A stretch of DNA of 64,000 nt from Rudaeicoccus suwonensis (GCF_007829035.1 NZ_VIVQ01000001.1:620001-684000); one strand, 5' to 3'. Shown: positions 27,207 through 36,535, numbered from the stretch's first letter. A program made the numbers and translations. The notes: generated by a model from the letters alone, not told the origin.

Positions 27207-28580
27207 TCAGTGGAAGAAGACGGTCAGCACCAGGCTCATCACCACAGCCGCGCCACCCATCACCGGCAGCCCGACGGTGAGTTCCTTGCGGTACATCGCG
27301 TCCTGCTTCTCCGGTGGCGAGAAGCTCATCACCATCGCTCCACCCTCGGAGTATGGCGACACTGCCATCGACAGGCCACCGATCGTCGTGCACACGAACA
27401 GCAGCGTGGGGTTGAGGTGCGCGATCGCTGCGATGGTGGGAACGATCGGGAACAGCGCCGGCGCCGTCACACCGATGTAGCTGCTGAACGCCGTGATCAC
27501 CGCGGCCACCAGAGCGAGCAGCACAGGGATCAGGTAGCTCGGGATGTGGTCCTTGCTGAGCCAGTGCGCCAACTGGTTGATCGCACCCCCGGCCACGCCA
27601 ACCTGAATCAGCATGCCCATGCCGCTGATCATGATCAGGATGTGCCATGGCACCCGCTCGATGACCCTGCGGTTGTCCGCAGCGCCCATGAGCAACGCGA
27701 CGACGGTCAGCAACACGCTGACCAGTGGCGGGTCGACGTTGCCCGTCCAGGTTCCGAAGATGTCGACGCTCGGGAACAGCACATGCAGGATCGACGGAAC
27801 CAGCGCCAGCAGCAGGAAGACCGCGATCAGCGCCAGCGTCATACGTTGGGCTCGGTCGAACGGTTCGGGTTTGACGACCTCGATCCGCTCACGCTGAGCC
27901 TCGGCACCGCTGCGTATGGCGCGGCGCCGGTACACGAGCGTCAATCCGGTGATGACCAGCAGTCCGAGCACCAGGTAGGCCACGAAGATCCAGAACGAGA
28001 AGCTGAACGCCCTCGAGCTCGAATAGCCGAGCTTCTCGAACAGCCCCTTGAAGACGATGCCGTTGAGGCTGGTCATGAAGTTGGAGCCCACCTGCGCGCC
28101 GACGATCACGCCGACCCCGGCGAGCAGGGGTTCGATCTTGACCTGCGTACAGATGACGAGGGCAGCTGGCGCAAGGAAGACCATGACCGCGTAGAAGCCG
28201 GCACCGAGCGCAGCAACCACTGCGGCGGTGAGGAAAAACACCACCGCAAGACCCCATGCGAGTCCGCGCGATCGGAACAGCATCAAGCCCGAGATCTTCT
28301 CCAGGGTGCCGTTCTCGATGGCGACGGAGAAGAACAGCGTCACGGCGAAGATGGTGAAGAAGATCGTCACCGGCCACATCGCGGTGACGTCTTTCGGCGT
28401 CAGACCCAGGACGAAAACTCCGATGAGATACGAGAACGCGATCGCCAACAAGCCGGTGTTGATCTTGGTGCGGTAGCTCACCCCGATCGAGATCACGATC
28501 GCCAGGGCGATCAGGAGGGTGTGCGCCAGGCTCCCCGACTGGGTGGGGGCGTCGGCTGCAACGATGCTGGCTGCGATCAC
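27207..28580 (-). CDS. SLC13/MatC-like dicarboxylate permease
   Basis: This 457-residue protein has about 12 hydrophobic helices with two symmetrical halves. The segments VGSNFMTSLNGIVFKG and SSYIGVTAPALFPI resemble the paired substrate-binding hairpins of divalent-anion:Na+ symporters and of the MatC N-terminal family. Uptake of C4-dicarboxylates or malonate is the likeliest role, with exact substrate unresolved. The conserved polar pair PYSEGGAMV near the C-terminus supports a transporter. It is preceded by 257 bp of non-coding sequence and followed by a repeat array, so it is probably monocistronic. Confidence 0.8.
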   Translation of the reverse strand: MIAASIVAADAPTQSGSLAHTLLIALAIVISIGVSYRTKINTGLLAIAFSYLIGVFVLGLTPKDVTAMWPVTIFFTIFAVTLFFSVAIENGTLEKISGLMLFRSRGLAWGLAVVFFLTAAVVAALGAGFYAVMVFLAPAALVICTQVKIEPLLAGVGVIVGAQVGSNFMTSLNGIVFKGLFEKLGYSSSRAFSFSFWIFVAYLVLGLLVITGLTLVYRRRAIRSGAEAQRERIEVVKPEPFDRAQRMTLALIAVFLLLALVPSILHVLFPSVDIFGTWTGNVDPPLVSVLLTVVALLMGAADNRRVIERVPWHILIMISGMGMLIQVGVAGGAINQLAHWLSKDHIPSYLIPVLLALVAAVITAFSSYIGVTAPALFPIVPTIAAIAHLNPTLLFVCTTIGGLSMAVSPYSEGGAMVMSFSPPEKQDAMYRKELTVGLPVMGGAAVVMSLVLTVFFH

Positions 28581-28837
28581 GATGTGCTTCTCTCAAATGC
28601 TGTGGCCAAGGAGGCTTCTCGTCGCGGACCGTTGCCGCGACGGCAGCGGGGAAGGGCGCACGAAAACGTATCAACATCGTCCGCCGCAGTCGGGGACTTC
28701 GGCATGACGTCTTCGTAGCACGTCGCCGGGGCATGGCCGGAGCCCCAGCAGCGGCATGGCCCGATCCATACGTCGAGGGTCGACAGATCGATCGGGCCAC
28801 GCGAGATTGAATTTTCCTGCTGTATGCCGCAACTCGC
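28581..28837. other. Intergenic region
   Basis: 257 bp between two minus-strand genes. I see no gene, strong hairpin or recognisable operator here; it should contain the permease promoter. Confidence 0.5.
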
Positions 28838-30061
28838 TCAGGCGAACGGGATGTTCTCGTTCGTCGCGAAGCGAATGCAGTCCGAGCGCACCCTGCCGGA
28901 CAGCACCAGCCGGATGTCGCTGGTCTTCTGCAGTTGTTTGGCGCCGTTGTACGTCTTGTGCACGACCACGACCAACGGGTTCGACGGCGTGGGTGTCAAC
29001 CCATTCATGGTCGGATCGGTGATCGTCACCTTGCTCGATCCAAGGCTGGAGTCGATGACCGCGAAAATCGGCGTGCCGGGCTTCTTGTCGCCCGCTGAGG
29101 TGACTGCGCGGTTTGCCTGAGCGCTGAAGCGCACCAGGTTGATCGTCGCAACACATTGCTCGAAGTTGATCGGGATCCCGGTGTTGGTCGACGCAAAGTC
29201 GGTGTGTGTGATCGCACCGGTGCACTGGTAGTGCGTGATCCCGTGACCGTACGCCGTGTCGTGCGAGAAACAGTTGGTCGTCGTCAGCCCGTTGGTGAAG
29301 TTGAAGCCCATGCCACTACCGGCCACCGGTACCCCGGCCGAGTTGCGACCGTCGACCTCGACGTTCTGCATCGAGGTGTTGACACTGCGGTAGTCGCACA
29401 CGCTGAACGTCTCGCCGGGGTTGAAATCGGAACTGCCCGGGATCCCTTTGACCAGCACGTCGTAGACCTTGACGCCCTTGCACGAGTAGAGCCGCAGACC
29501 GTTGTACGTCTGGGGCTTGCCCGTCTTCGGATCGACCGGCTGCGTGGTGCCGAGCAAGGTGAAACCCGCGACCTGGTAGGGCCGCGACGAAGGAGCGTTC
29601 GACCAACCGTCGCCGACGCGCATCAGGCACAACTGGTTGGTACCGCCAGACTTCTGCGCGGGGATCGACTTGGCCTGAGTCGAGGTCCCTGGCGTCATCT
29701 GGAATACGGTCTTGGCCGAACCGGATCCGTAGACACCGGTGACATTCGAGGTGAACATCACCCCGTAGGTGTGTGCAACCGCGAAGTCCTTGCAGGAGAA
29801 CGTTCCCGAAGCGAAGGTGACACTGGCGTTCGGTGACACCGTCGATGCTGTTGCGGTGATCGACCCGCGCTGCGCAAGTTTCTCAAACGGCTGATATCCG
29901 GCACCGGTCGGTCTAGCATAGCCGGTGGGCACGCTGATCACCGGCGGCCACGTGGGCGGGAGGCGGATCGACCAGAGCGCAGCGGACAGGCCACCGACGG
30001 CGGTGAACGCCAAGAGTCGTCGTCGGGGCAGGGTCGCATTCGGTAATTCTGAACTATTCAT
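28838..30061 (-). CDS. Secreted right-handed beta-helix-like protein
   Basis: The 407-residue protein begins with a likely export signal: PRRRLLAFTAVGG followed by a hydrophobic run, compatible with a Tat or Sec signal. The remainder has the short alternating hydrophobic/Asn-Gly-Thr pattern of parallel beta-helix proteins (for example YNGLRLYSCKGVKVYDVLV and MGFNFTNGLTTTNCFSHD), without catalytic residues I can identify. Eight cysteines in the mature part could form disulfides. Beta-helix proteins of this kind often process or bind polysaccharide. The GGAGG ribosome site sits in a small hairpin next to the start. Confidence 0.75.
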   Translation of the reverse strand: MNSSELPNATLPRRRLLAFTAVGGLSAALWSIRLPPTWPPVISVPTGYARPTGAGYQPFEKLAQRGSITATASTVSPNASVTFASGTFSCKDFAVAHTYGVMFTSNVTGVYGSGSAKTVFQMTPGTSTQAKSIPAQKSGGTNQLCLMRVGDGWSNAPSSRPYQVAGFTLLGTTQPVDPKTGKPQTYNGLRLYSCKGVKVYDVLVKGIPGSSDFNPGETFSVCDYRSVNTSMQNVEVDGRNSAGVPVAGSGMGFNFTNGLTTTNCFSHDTAYGHGITHYQCTGAITHTDFASTNTGIPINFEQCVATINLVRFSAQANRAVTSAGDKKPGTPIFAVIDSSLGSSKVTITDPTMNGLTPTPSNPLVVVVHKTYNGAKQLQKTSDIRLVLSGRVRSDCIRFATNENIPFA

Positions 30062-30062
30062 G

Positions 30063-30078
30063 ACGGAGACACCTCCGT
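30063..30078 (-). promoter_or_regulatory. Hairpin over the ribosome binding site
   Basis: On the minus strand ACGGAG-GTGT-CTCCGT forms a 6-bp hairpin ending one base before ATG 30061. The Shine-Dalgarno GGAGG (30076-30072) lies in the 5' arm and loop, so pairing would hide it. Confidence 0.5.
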
Positions 30079-30119
30079 TTGGGATGAGGAGAGTCGCGCG
30101 GCAACGTGACTCCCAAAGA

Positions 30120-30168
30120 CTAGGGCGCTTGACACCTGTAATGGGAAGTCTTTCGCGCCCTAGTTTTT
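30120..30168 (+). terminator. Terminator-like hairpin in a divergent promoter region
   Basis: CTAGGGCGC (30120-30128) pairs with GCGCCCTAG (30155-30163), followed by TTTTT (30164-30168). There is no gene upstream on this strand, so it may be an attenuator or the end of a short RNA, or chance. Confidence 0.45.
30128..30151 (-). promoter_or_regulatory. Candidate regulatory motif, copy 2
   Basis: This 24-nt sequence matches 15254-15277 at 20 of 24 positions, lies 67 bp upstream of the beta-helix gene start, and partly overlaps the hairpin at 30120-30168. Confidence 0.5.
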
Positions 30169-30379
30169 GCCCGAATTCCCTGACAGTTGTTCAAGATTCG
30201 CCTGTCGCGCCACGAAAATTTCGCCAGCCTGCCTGAAGAAGATCATGGTCTTCGCCCCCTGCCGTCGAAGGTTTCGTGGACCCGCCGGGTGCTCGCCGTC
30301 GATGTCTGTCCACACGGCGAACTACACTTTGGGTCAGGGATGGTGGCCATCAGGTCACCGCAACGACTGGGAGTTGACA

Positions 30380-31369
30380 ATGGCATCGAATCCGGTGTTC
30401 AGACGCTTCAATCAAGACCTCGCTGCCGGGCGCTACGCGGGAGATCAGCAGCCCCAGTACGGCCAGTTCGGCACTCCACAACAACAGCAGGCCGCGCAGT
30501 ATGGCGCGCAGCCCGGCTACCCCCAGCAGCCTTACGGCCAGCAGCCTTACGGCCAGCAGCAGTACGGCCAGCAGCCGAATTACGCCCAGCCCGGTTATCC
30601 GCAGCAGGGTTATGGCCAGCAGTACGGCCAGCCGCAGCAGTATCCCGGCGCGGGTTACGCGACCGGGCCCGGTAAGCAGGCGCCGTACACCGACAGCCGT
30701 CGGATGACGCTGGACGACGTGGTCACCAAGACGCTCGCGTTGTTCGGAATCCTTTTGGTCGCAGCAGCTTTCGGCTGGTTCGTCGCCAAGGACAGCCAGG
30801 CAGCAGGCATGGGTCTGTTCCTCGGCGGGATGGTCGTCGGCCTGGTGATCGGTCTGGTCATCTCGTTCAAGCGGATCATCTCGGTGCCGCTGATCTTGAC
30901 GTATGCCGCCGCCGAAGGGCTCTTCCTCGGTGCGGCCAGCGCCTTCTTCAATCAGATGTACCCCGGTGTCGTCAGTGAGGCGGTGCTGGCGACGCTGTGT
31001 GTCTTCGCCGGAATGTTCGCCGGCTGGAAATTCGGCCTGATCCGGGTGACCGAGCGCTCTCGCAAGATCTTCGCGATGATGGTGATGGGCTACTTCCTGT
31101 TCGCCCTGATCAACGTCGTCCTCGTCTGGACCGGTGTCTTCTCGAGTCCGTTCGGTGCCGGCGGCAGTGGTTCGCTGGGCATCATCATCAGCCTCTTCGC
31201 GGTCGGCCTCGCGTCATACTCCATCGCCGTCGACTTCGACACGATCCAGCGCGGCGTCAACTCCGGTCTGCCGGAGAAGTACTCCTGGCTGATGGCGCAC
31301 GGTCTGCTTGTCTCGGTCGTCTGGCTGTATGTCGAGTTGCTGCGGCTGTTCGCCCGGATGCGCAACTGA
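30380..31369 (+). CDS. Bax inhibitor-1/YccA family membrane protein
   Basis: The ~329-residue protein has a soluble N-terminal ~95 residues built of repeated [10 protein letters not shown] motifs, then seven transmembrane helices with the BI-1 features: [16 protein letters not shown] at the start and [15 protein letters not shown] near the last helices. BI-1 homologues are proposed calcium-leak channels; the bacterial role is not well defined. I chose ATG 30380, where the protein-like sequence begins; upstream in-frame codons run through the promoter region. A terminator follows directly. Confidence 0.88.
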   Translation: MASNPVFRRFNQDLAAGRYAGDQQPQYGQFGTPQQQQAAQYGAQPGYPQQPYGQQPYGQQQYGQQPNYAQPGYPQQGYGQQYGQPQQYPGAGYATGPGKQAPYTDSRRMTLDDVVTKTLALFGILLVAAAFGWFVAKDSQAAGMGLFLGGMVVGLVIGLVISFKRIISVPLILTYAAAEGLFLGAASAFFNQMYPGVVSEAVLATLCVFAGMFAGWKFGLIRVTERSRKIFAMMVMGYFLFALINVVLVWTGVFSSPFGAGGSGSLGIIISLFAVGLASYSIAVDFDTIQRGVNSGLPEKYSWLMAHGLLVSVVWLYVELLRLFARMRN

Positions 31370-31397
31370 CGCGTATCTCGCTCACCAGCAACAAGAC

Positions 31398-31440
31398 TGC
31401 GCCCCCGACCGACGACTTCGGTTGGGGGCGCAGACTTTTA
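31398..31440 (+). terminator. Intrinsic terminator after the BI-1 gene
   Basis: A GC-rich hairpin pairs TGCGCCCCC (from 31398) with GGGGGCGCA (31424-31432) and is followed by a short T-run at 31436-31439, 28 bp after the stop. Confidence 0.8.
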
Positions 31441-31483
31441 CGGCTGTGACGCCTCGCAGTTCGGTCGATGGGCTATCCGCTGA

Positions 31484-31813
31484 TCAGGGCAGGGATCGCC
31501 GCAACTGCGCAAGACTCTCGAGCAGGCCGTCGGTCACCCCGGCGACCTGGGCGTCATACACGACGACGGTCAGCTGATCACCGAGCGCAGCAAGGCCCAG
31601 GTCTGGTATGCCGAGCGGCTCACAACCACACCGCGCGCGTGTGCGGTCCGCCAGCGATTGGGTGAAATCCCTGAGCACTGAGGCGAATTCGGCCGCCTGT
31701 TCCTCAGGCAGCTCGTGCCAGCGGCGCGCTATCCGCCGCGTTTCGGTCTCAAGTGCACGCCAGCCCCGGTCCGCTGGCTGCGGACCGAGGCTGGCGTCGA
31801 GAGGCTGGTTCAG
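31484..31813 (-). CDS. Hypothetical protein downstream of the thiolase gene
   Basis: A frame of ~109 codons follows the thiolase gene and overlaps its stop. The translation looks protein-like (ETETRRIARRWHELPEEQAA, then a region with LTVVVYDAQVAGVTDGLLES) rather than a shadow, because no gene lies on the opposite strand. No ATG is present. The farthest upstream usable codon is a CTG at 31813 touching the thiolase stop; the next conventional start is GTG 31678, which would leave only ~64 residues. I do not recognise a family. Either coupled translation from a rare start or an incomplete gene is possible. Confidence 0.45.
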   Translation of the reverse strand: MNQPLDASLGPQPADRGWRALETETRRIARRWHELPEEQAAEFASVLRDFTQSLADRTRARCGCEPLGIPDLGLAALGDQLTVVVYDAQVAGVTDGLLESLAQLRRSLP

Positions 31814-33033
31814 GAGAGACGCTCGTAGATGATCGCCATCCCCTGACCGCCGCCGACGCACATCGTCTCCAGGCCGAAGGTGCCGTCGCGTGACTCCAGA
31901 CCGTTGAGCAGCGTGGTGGTGATGCGGGCGCCGGTGGAGCCGAACGGGTGGCCCAGCGCGATGGCGCCACCGTGGACGTTCAACTTGTCGAAGTCCATGC
32001 CCAAGTCGTCGGCGCTCGGCAGCACCTGCGCCGCGAAGGCCTCGTTGATCTCGTACAGATCCATGTCGGCGATCGTCATCCCGGCTCGCTTCAATGCCTG
32101 ACGGGACGCCTCGACCGGGCCGAGGCCCATGATCTCCGGAGACAGCGCCGAGACCCCGGTGGACACCACGCGCGCCAGCGGCGTCAGGCCCAACTCCTTC
32201 GCTTTGGTATCGCTCATCACGACAACCGCGGCGGCACCGTCGTTCAACGGGCAGCAGTTGCCGGCCGTGACTGTGCCGTTCTCGCGGAACACCGGCTGCA
32301 GGGTGGCGACCTTCTCCAGCGTCACACCGGCGCGCGGGCCGTCGTCGGTGGAGACGACGGTGCCGTCGGGCAGGGTCACCGGTGCGATCTCGCGGGCGAA
32401 GAATCCTTCGGCAATGGCCTTCTCGGCGCGGTTCTGGCTGGAGACACCCCACTCGTCCTGGCGTTCTCGGCTGATGCCGCGCAGGCCGGCGACGTTCTCC
32501 GCCGTCTGTCCCATGGCGATGTAGATGTCCGGCAGCTCGCCGTTCTCGCGCGGGTCGCTCCAGGTGCTGTTGTCTTTGGCGATCTGCTCGGTGCGCTTGA
32601 TGGCGTCGGCGAACTTGGGGTTCTGCCAGTCGGCCTTGCTGCCGCCTGCTCCGGCGAAGTCGGCATAACGCGACACACATTCGACCCCGGCCGACACGAA
32701 GACGTCGCCCTCGCCTGCCTTGATGGCATGCGCCGCCATACGCGTCGTCTGCACGGATGAGGAGCAGAAGCGGTTGACTGTCGCGCCCGGCACGTGGTCG
32801 AGACCGGCGAGCACAGCGACGACGCGCGCCATGTTGCTCCCGTGCTCTCCCCAAGGCTCGGCGCAGCCGAGGTAGAGATCCTCGATCAGCGACTGATCCA
32901 GGCCCGGGAGCTTGGCCAGGGCCGCCTGGATCACCTGCGTCGCCAGGTCATCGGGGCGGATGTCCTTCAGCCTGCCCTTGAAGGCCCGGCCGATCGGGGT
33001 CCGCGCGGTGGAAACGATGACTGCTTCGGGCAT
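31810..33033 (-). CDS. Acetyl-CoA C-acyltransferase (thiolase)
   Basis: The 407-residue protein is a complete thiolase. The nucleophilic cysteine lies in VNRFCSSSVQTT, the catalytic histidine in HGGAIALGHPFGSTGAR, and the C-terminal cysteine in ETMCVGGGQGMA. NEAFAAQ is also present. It cleaves 3-oxoacyl-CoA with CoA in beta-oxidation, or condenses acetyl-CoA in the reverse direction. It resembles FadA-type degradative thiolases, but no fadB-like partner is adjacent. A good start context exists at ATG 33033. Confidence 0.94.
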   Translation of the reverse strand: MPEAVIVSTARTPIGRAFKGRLKDIRPDDLATQVIQAALAKLPGLDQSLIEDLYLGCAEPWGEHGSNMARVVAVLAGLDHVPGATVNRFCSSSVQTTRMAAHAIKAGEGDVFVSAGVECVSRYADFAGAGGSKADWQNPKFADAIKRTEQIAKDNSTWSDPRENGELPDIYIAMGQTAENVAGLRGISRERQDEWGVSSQNRAEKAIAEGFFAREIAPVTLPDGTVVSTDDGPRAGVTLEKVATLQPVFRENGTVTAGNCCPLNDGAAAVVVMSDTKAKELGLTPLARVVSTGVSALSPEIMGLGPVEASRQALKRAGMTIADMDLYEINEAFAAQVLPSADDLGMDFDKLNVHGGAIALGHPFGSTGARITTTLLNGLESRDGTFGLETMCVGGGQGMAIIYERLS

Positions 33034-33155
33034 TTGTCCTCCGTCATTGCAGGGCTACCGGGCAGTACCGCCCGGGCTCTCCCGAGTGTATGGCGACCGT
33101 ATGACGCCGCGATCGTCGCACCACAGGTCGTGACGGCGGCAGCGGGCAGGTCCGA

Positions 33156-33575
33156 TCAATCGCTGCCGCGCAAAGCAGCCGCAGTCGCGGCAATGGCGTC
33201 CGGGTCACCCGCCACCGGTCGCCACGGCAACTGCAAACTGTCGTCGGTGTATCGCGGAACCACGTGCATGTGGAAGTGGAAGACCGTCTGCCAGGCGACC
33301 GGTCCGCAGCAGTTGAGCAGGTTGACCCCCTCGGCCCCCAGTCTGTCGACCGCTCGCCCGGCCAAGCGCTTCGCAGCGACAGCGACCGCCGAGAGGCTGT
33401 CATCGTCGATCTCGAGCAGATCGCGAGCATGCTTCTTCGGGATCACCAGCGCGTGCCCGGTCGAGCCGGGGTTGATGTCCATGAACGCGATCGTGTCGGC
33501 GTCCTCGTCCACTCGTTCCGCCGGGATCTCGCCGGCGATGATCTTGCAGAACAGGCAGTCGGCTTCAGCGCTCAT
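33156..33575 (-). CDS. HIT family nucleotide hydrolase
   Basis: The 139-residue protein starts with CLFCKIIAGEIPA and has the histidine triad HFHMHVV at residues 100-106. Proteins of this Hint-like branch hydrolyse adenosine phosphoramidates or dinucleoside polyphosphates. Size is typical. Its start overlaps the end of the SGNH hydrolase gene by four bases (ATGA), so the two are coupled. The physiological substrate cannot be inferred. Confidence 0.93.
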   Translation of the reverse strand: MSAEADCLFCKIIAGEIPAERVDEDADTIAFMDINPGSTGHALVIPKKHARDLLEIDDDSLSAVAVAAKRLAGRAVDRLGAEGVNLLNCCGPVAWQTVFHFHMHVVPRYTDDSLQLPWRPVAGDPDAIAATAAALRGSD

Positions 33576-34675
33576 GGAGCCGACTGTATGCCGTTGTGAT
33601 CGGTCCCGACAGCCGTTGGATCATCTGCCGGCAGCTCGGATGACGCATCGCCGGTGGGCTGCTCTGCCTCGACGGCGTCGGACTCCTGCAGCGGCGTGCG
33701 TTGACGTCGCATGAGCACCGCCCATCGACCCCGGCTGCCCCGCTGGGACCCGTGCACGTCGGTGCCGGAAACCTCCGTGCCGGGGTCGGCGACGGCTCGG
33801 GTCGCTGCCACCGAAACAGGACCGACCGTCTCACGCCGGCGAATATCCGGTGCGTGTCGGTCGTCGACGCCGGACTGACCCAGGGCGTCCAGCACACTCG
33901 GCAGGAGCGCGGACGCAGCCCTGGCATATCCCGCCGCCGACGGATGAAAGCGGTCCGCCGAGAACATCACCGCGGGACTCTTCGAGAACTCCGGCCCGAG
34001 CAGGTCCCCGAGCGACACGGTGCGACCCCCGTGCTCGATGACTGCGACGGTCTGCGCCGCCGCGAGGTCCCGTGACCAGCGACGGGCAAGGGTGCGCAAC
34101 GGCTGTGGAACCGGCTGTATGACGCCGAGGTCGGGGCAGGTGCCGACGATCACCTCGGCGCCCGCCTCTCGCAGCGCAAGGACGGCCGCCGACAGGTGGC
34201 GCACCGAGGTCGCCCGCGGCAGGCGGCTGGTGACGTCATTCGCGCCGATCATGATGATTGCGGCGTCCGGCGCCGGCACGGCTTCCAGTGCCTGCTCCAC
34301 TTGACCCGTCAGATCCGTGGAGACGGCACCGACCACTGCGACATTCGTCAGATGAACCGGCCGCCCGGCGAGGGCCGCAGCTGTCGCCGCGATGATCGCG
34401 CCCACGGTCTGGTGCGCTTCGTCCGCGCCCATTCCCCGAGCAGTGGAGTCTCCGATCACGAGCAACTGGATCGGTTCACCGGGCCCGGCGCCATACGTGC
34501 CGTTGGAGTCAGGTGCGCCGTCAAACGGTTGCCCGACGATGCGCCGTGCTATCACGGATTCCCCGAGCAGCAGTCCCCACGTGGTCAGACCTGCGCCGAT
34601 CAGCCCCGCGGCACCGATACCCCCGCCGTATGCCGCCCTCGACGCGATCTTGCGTGCTCGCCTCGCCCGCCCCAT
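33572..34675 (-). CDS. SGNH/GDSL-type hydrolase, membrane-anchored
   Basis: The 367-residue protein has an N-terminal hydrophobic segment after a basic start (~18-40), so it is probably a membrane-anchored or exported enzyme. The SGNH blocks are visible: VIGDSTARGMG (nucleophile Ser), the block with Gly around NVAVVGA, IGANDV (block III), and DRFHPSAAGYA (catalytic Asp and His). After ~260 a low-complexity acidic tail follows. It is likely an esterase or acyl hydrolase acting on envelope or lipid esters. The HIT gene overlaps its 3' end. Confidence 0.87.
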   Translation of the reverse strand: MGRARRARKIASRAAYGGGIGAAGLIGAGLTTWGLLLGESVIARRIVGQPFDGAPDSNGTYGAGPGEPIQLLVIGDSTARGMGADEAHQTVGAIIAATAAALAGRPVHLTNVAVVGAVSTDLTGQVEQALEAVPAPDAAIIMIGANDVTSRLPRATSVRHLSAAVLALREAGAEVIVGTCPDLGVIQPVPQPLRTLARRWSRDLAAAQTVAVIEHGGRTVSLGDLLGPEFSKSPAVMFSADRFHPSAAGYARAASALLPSVLDALGQSGVDDRHAPDIRRRETVGPVSVAATRAVADPGTEVSGTDVHGSQRGSRGRWAVLMRRQRTPLQESDAVEAEQPTGDASSELPADDPTAVGTDHNGIQSAP

Positions 34676-34784
34676 GTGCGCACACCCGCCCTTCGTCCGG
34701 TCCGTCGGTCACCCCGATATTGTCACCAGCGCTTCAGTCGCCTGCCGAGTGCGTCAGTGGTTCAGAATCTGAGACGATCGACAC

Positions 34785-36164
34785 ATGAGATATGCCGAGC
34801 ACATCGCCGACCTCGTCGGTGGCACCCCCCTGGTCAAGCTGAATCACGTCACCGAGGGCGTCGCCGCGACCGTCCTGGTCAAGGTCGAGTACCTCAATCC
34901 CGGCGGTTCGGTGAAGGACCGCATCGCGCTTCGGATGATCGAAGCCGCCGAGGCATCCGGTGCCTTGCAACCGGGCGGCACGATCGTCGAGCCCACGTCG
35001 GGCAACACCGGCGTCGGTCTGGCGTTGTTCGGCCAGCGCAAGGGTTACAAGTGCATCTTCGTGTGCCCGGACAAGGTGAGTGAAGACAAGCGCAATGTCC
35101 TCAAGGCGTATGGCGCAGAGGTTGTCGTGACGCCCACGTCGGTGCCGCCGGAGCACCCGGACTCCTACTACAGCGTGTCCGACCGCATCGCGGCTGAGAC
35201 TCCCGGCGGCTGGAAGCCGGACCAGTACTCCAACCCCGAGGGCCCGAACTCGCACTACCACTCGACCGGCCCGGAGATCTGGGCCGACACCGACGGCGAA
35301 CTCACCTCGTTCGTGGCCGGCATCGGTACGGGCGGCACGATCACCGGCACAGCGCGTTACCTACGCGAAGTGTCCGCGGACCGTGCGGGCGGTCGCGTGC
35401 AGATCATCGGCGCCGACCCGGAAGGTTCGGTGTACTCCGGCGGCACGGGTCGCCCGTACCTCGTCGAGGGGGTGGGTGAAGACATGTGGCCGCGCGCCTA
35501 CGATCCCTCGGTCGTCGACGAAGTGATCGCCGTCAGCGATGCGGAGTCCTTCGAGATGACGCGTCGCCTGGCTCGTGAGGAGGGCCTGCTCGTCGGCGGT
35601 TCGTGCGGTATGGCGGTCGTCGCGGGTCTGCGGCACGCACGCACGCTGCCGGCGGAGGCGACGGTGGTCGTGCTGCTCCCGGACTCCGGCCGTGGATACC
35701 TGTCGAAGATCTTCGACGACGGCTGGATGAGCTCGTACGGTTTTATGCGCGAACGCGCCGACGAGACCACGGTCGGCGAGGTCCTTGCGGCGAAATCGGG
35801 TCAGATGCCGGCGCTGGTGCACACCCACCCGACCGAGACGGTGCGCGACGCGATTCAGATCCTGCGCGAGTACGACGTCTCGCAGATGCCGGTCGTCAAG
35901 GCGGAGCCACCGGTCATGGCAGGCGAGGTCGCCGGTTCGGTGAGTGAGCGCGAACTCCTCGACGCGCTGTATGCCGGGTCAGCCCACCTGGCCGACCCCG
36001 TCGAAAAGCACATGGAGGCTCCGTTGCCACTGATCGGTTCCGGGGAGCCGGTGTCCGTGGTGCGCGAGCTGCTGCGCAAGAACGACGCCGTGATGGTCGT
36101 GGACGGCGGAAAGCCGACCGGTGTTCTCACCCGTGCAGACCTGCTCAGCCTGCTGGTCGACTGA
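34785..36164 (+). CDS. Cystathionine beta-synthase
   Basis: The 459-residue protein has a fold-type II PLP domain (~1-320) with the PLP lysine in NPGGSVKDRIALRM, the TSGNTGVGLALF loop, and GIGTGGTITGTARYL, then two C-terminal CBS domains (~340-455). This full architecture, and the length, separate it from cysteine synthase and match actinobacterial cystathionine beta-synthase, which condenses serine with homocysteine in reverse transsulfuration. No cystathionine gamma-lyase is adjacent in the window. A strong hairpin follows its stop. Confidence 0.92.
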   Translation: MRYAEHIADLVGGTPLVKLNHVTEGVAATVLVKVEYLNPGGSVKDRIALRMIEAAEASGALQPGGTIVEPTSGNTGVGLALFGQRKGYKCIFVCPDKVSEDKRNVLKAYGAEVVVTPTSVPPEHPDSYYSVSDRIAAETPGGWKPDQYSNPEGPNSHYHSTGPEIWADTDGELTSFVAGIGTGGTITGTARYLREVSADRAGGRVQIIGADPEGSVYSGGTGRPYLVEGVGEDMWPRAYDPSVVDEVIAVSDAESFEMTRRLAREEGLLVGGSCGMAVVAGLRHARTLPAEATVVVLLPDSGRGYLSKIFDDGWMSSYGFMRERADETTVGEVLAAKSGQMPALVHTHPTETVRDAIQILREYDVSQMPVVKAEPPVMAGEVAGSVSERELLDALYAGSAHLADPVEKHMEAPLPLIGSGEPVSVVRELLRKNDAVMVVDGGKPTGVLTRADLLSLLVD

Positions 36165-36185
36165 CGGCGCGGTTTCTCTGCAGGC

Positions 36186-36231
36186 GTGATGGGGGTGGGC
36201 ACGACGCAGGCGTCGTGCCCACCCCCATCAC
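36186..36231. terminator. Perfect 21-bp hairpin between CBS gene and rRNA operon
   Basis: Arms 36186-36206 and 36211-36231 are fully complementary (GTGATGGGGGTGGGCACGAC and one more base) with a CAGG loop. No T-run follows, so it should act through stem stability. Confidence 0.8.
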
Positions 36232-36507
36232 CGCATCGCACGTGACCTCCCTACGGCGCGTCCACTGGCATACGCCGTGCGCGAGTTCAGCACGACTCGT
36301 ATCTGACTTCTACGGGCCGACTCACTTCTCGTGAACCACACAAAACCTCAGTCGCGCCCCGCGGTTGCTGGGCTCCACTCCCTCCGCGGCACCTCGATTT
36401 GGAACTTCTCCTGAGGTTGGTCTACTGTTCTTCTTGTCAGCCCGACGGGGCAGGACGCGGACAGGCTCGCCTGGCTGCGCGGCCCACCGAAGACTGACCA
36501 GTCTGGT

Positions 36508-36535
36508 TTGAAGCAGTCAGTGGCTGTGTTAAGCT
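36508..36535 (+). promoter_or_regulatory. Candidate rrn promoter
   Basis: TTGAAG (36508-36513) and TAAGCT (36530-36535) are 16 bp apart, about 250 bp before 16S. Other weak -10-like boxes lie nearby (for example TACTGT at 36423), so more than one promoter is possible. Confidence 0.4.

Larger units (their letters stand above)
30062..30379. other. Divergent intergenic region upstream of beta-helix and BI-1 genes
   Basis: 318 bp between divergent starts. It contains the ribosome-site hairpin (30063-30078), the second copy of the 24-nt motif (30128-30151), and a hairpin plus T5 run (30120-30168). No additional gene is supported. Confidence 0.6.

Noticed and set aside
27081-28718. Long plus-strand frame opposite the permease gene
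   Set aside because: It is His/Gln/Arg-rich shadow sequence; the minus strand encodes an obvious membrane transporter.
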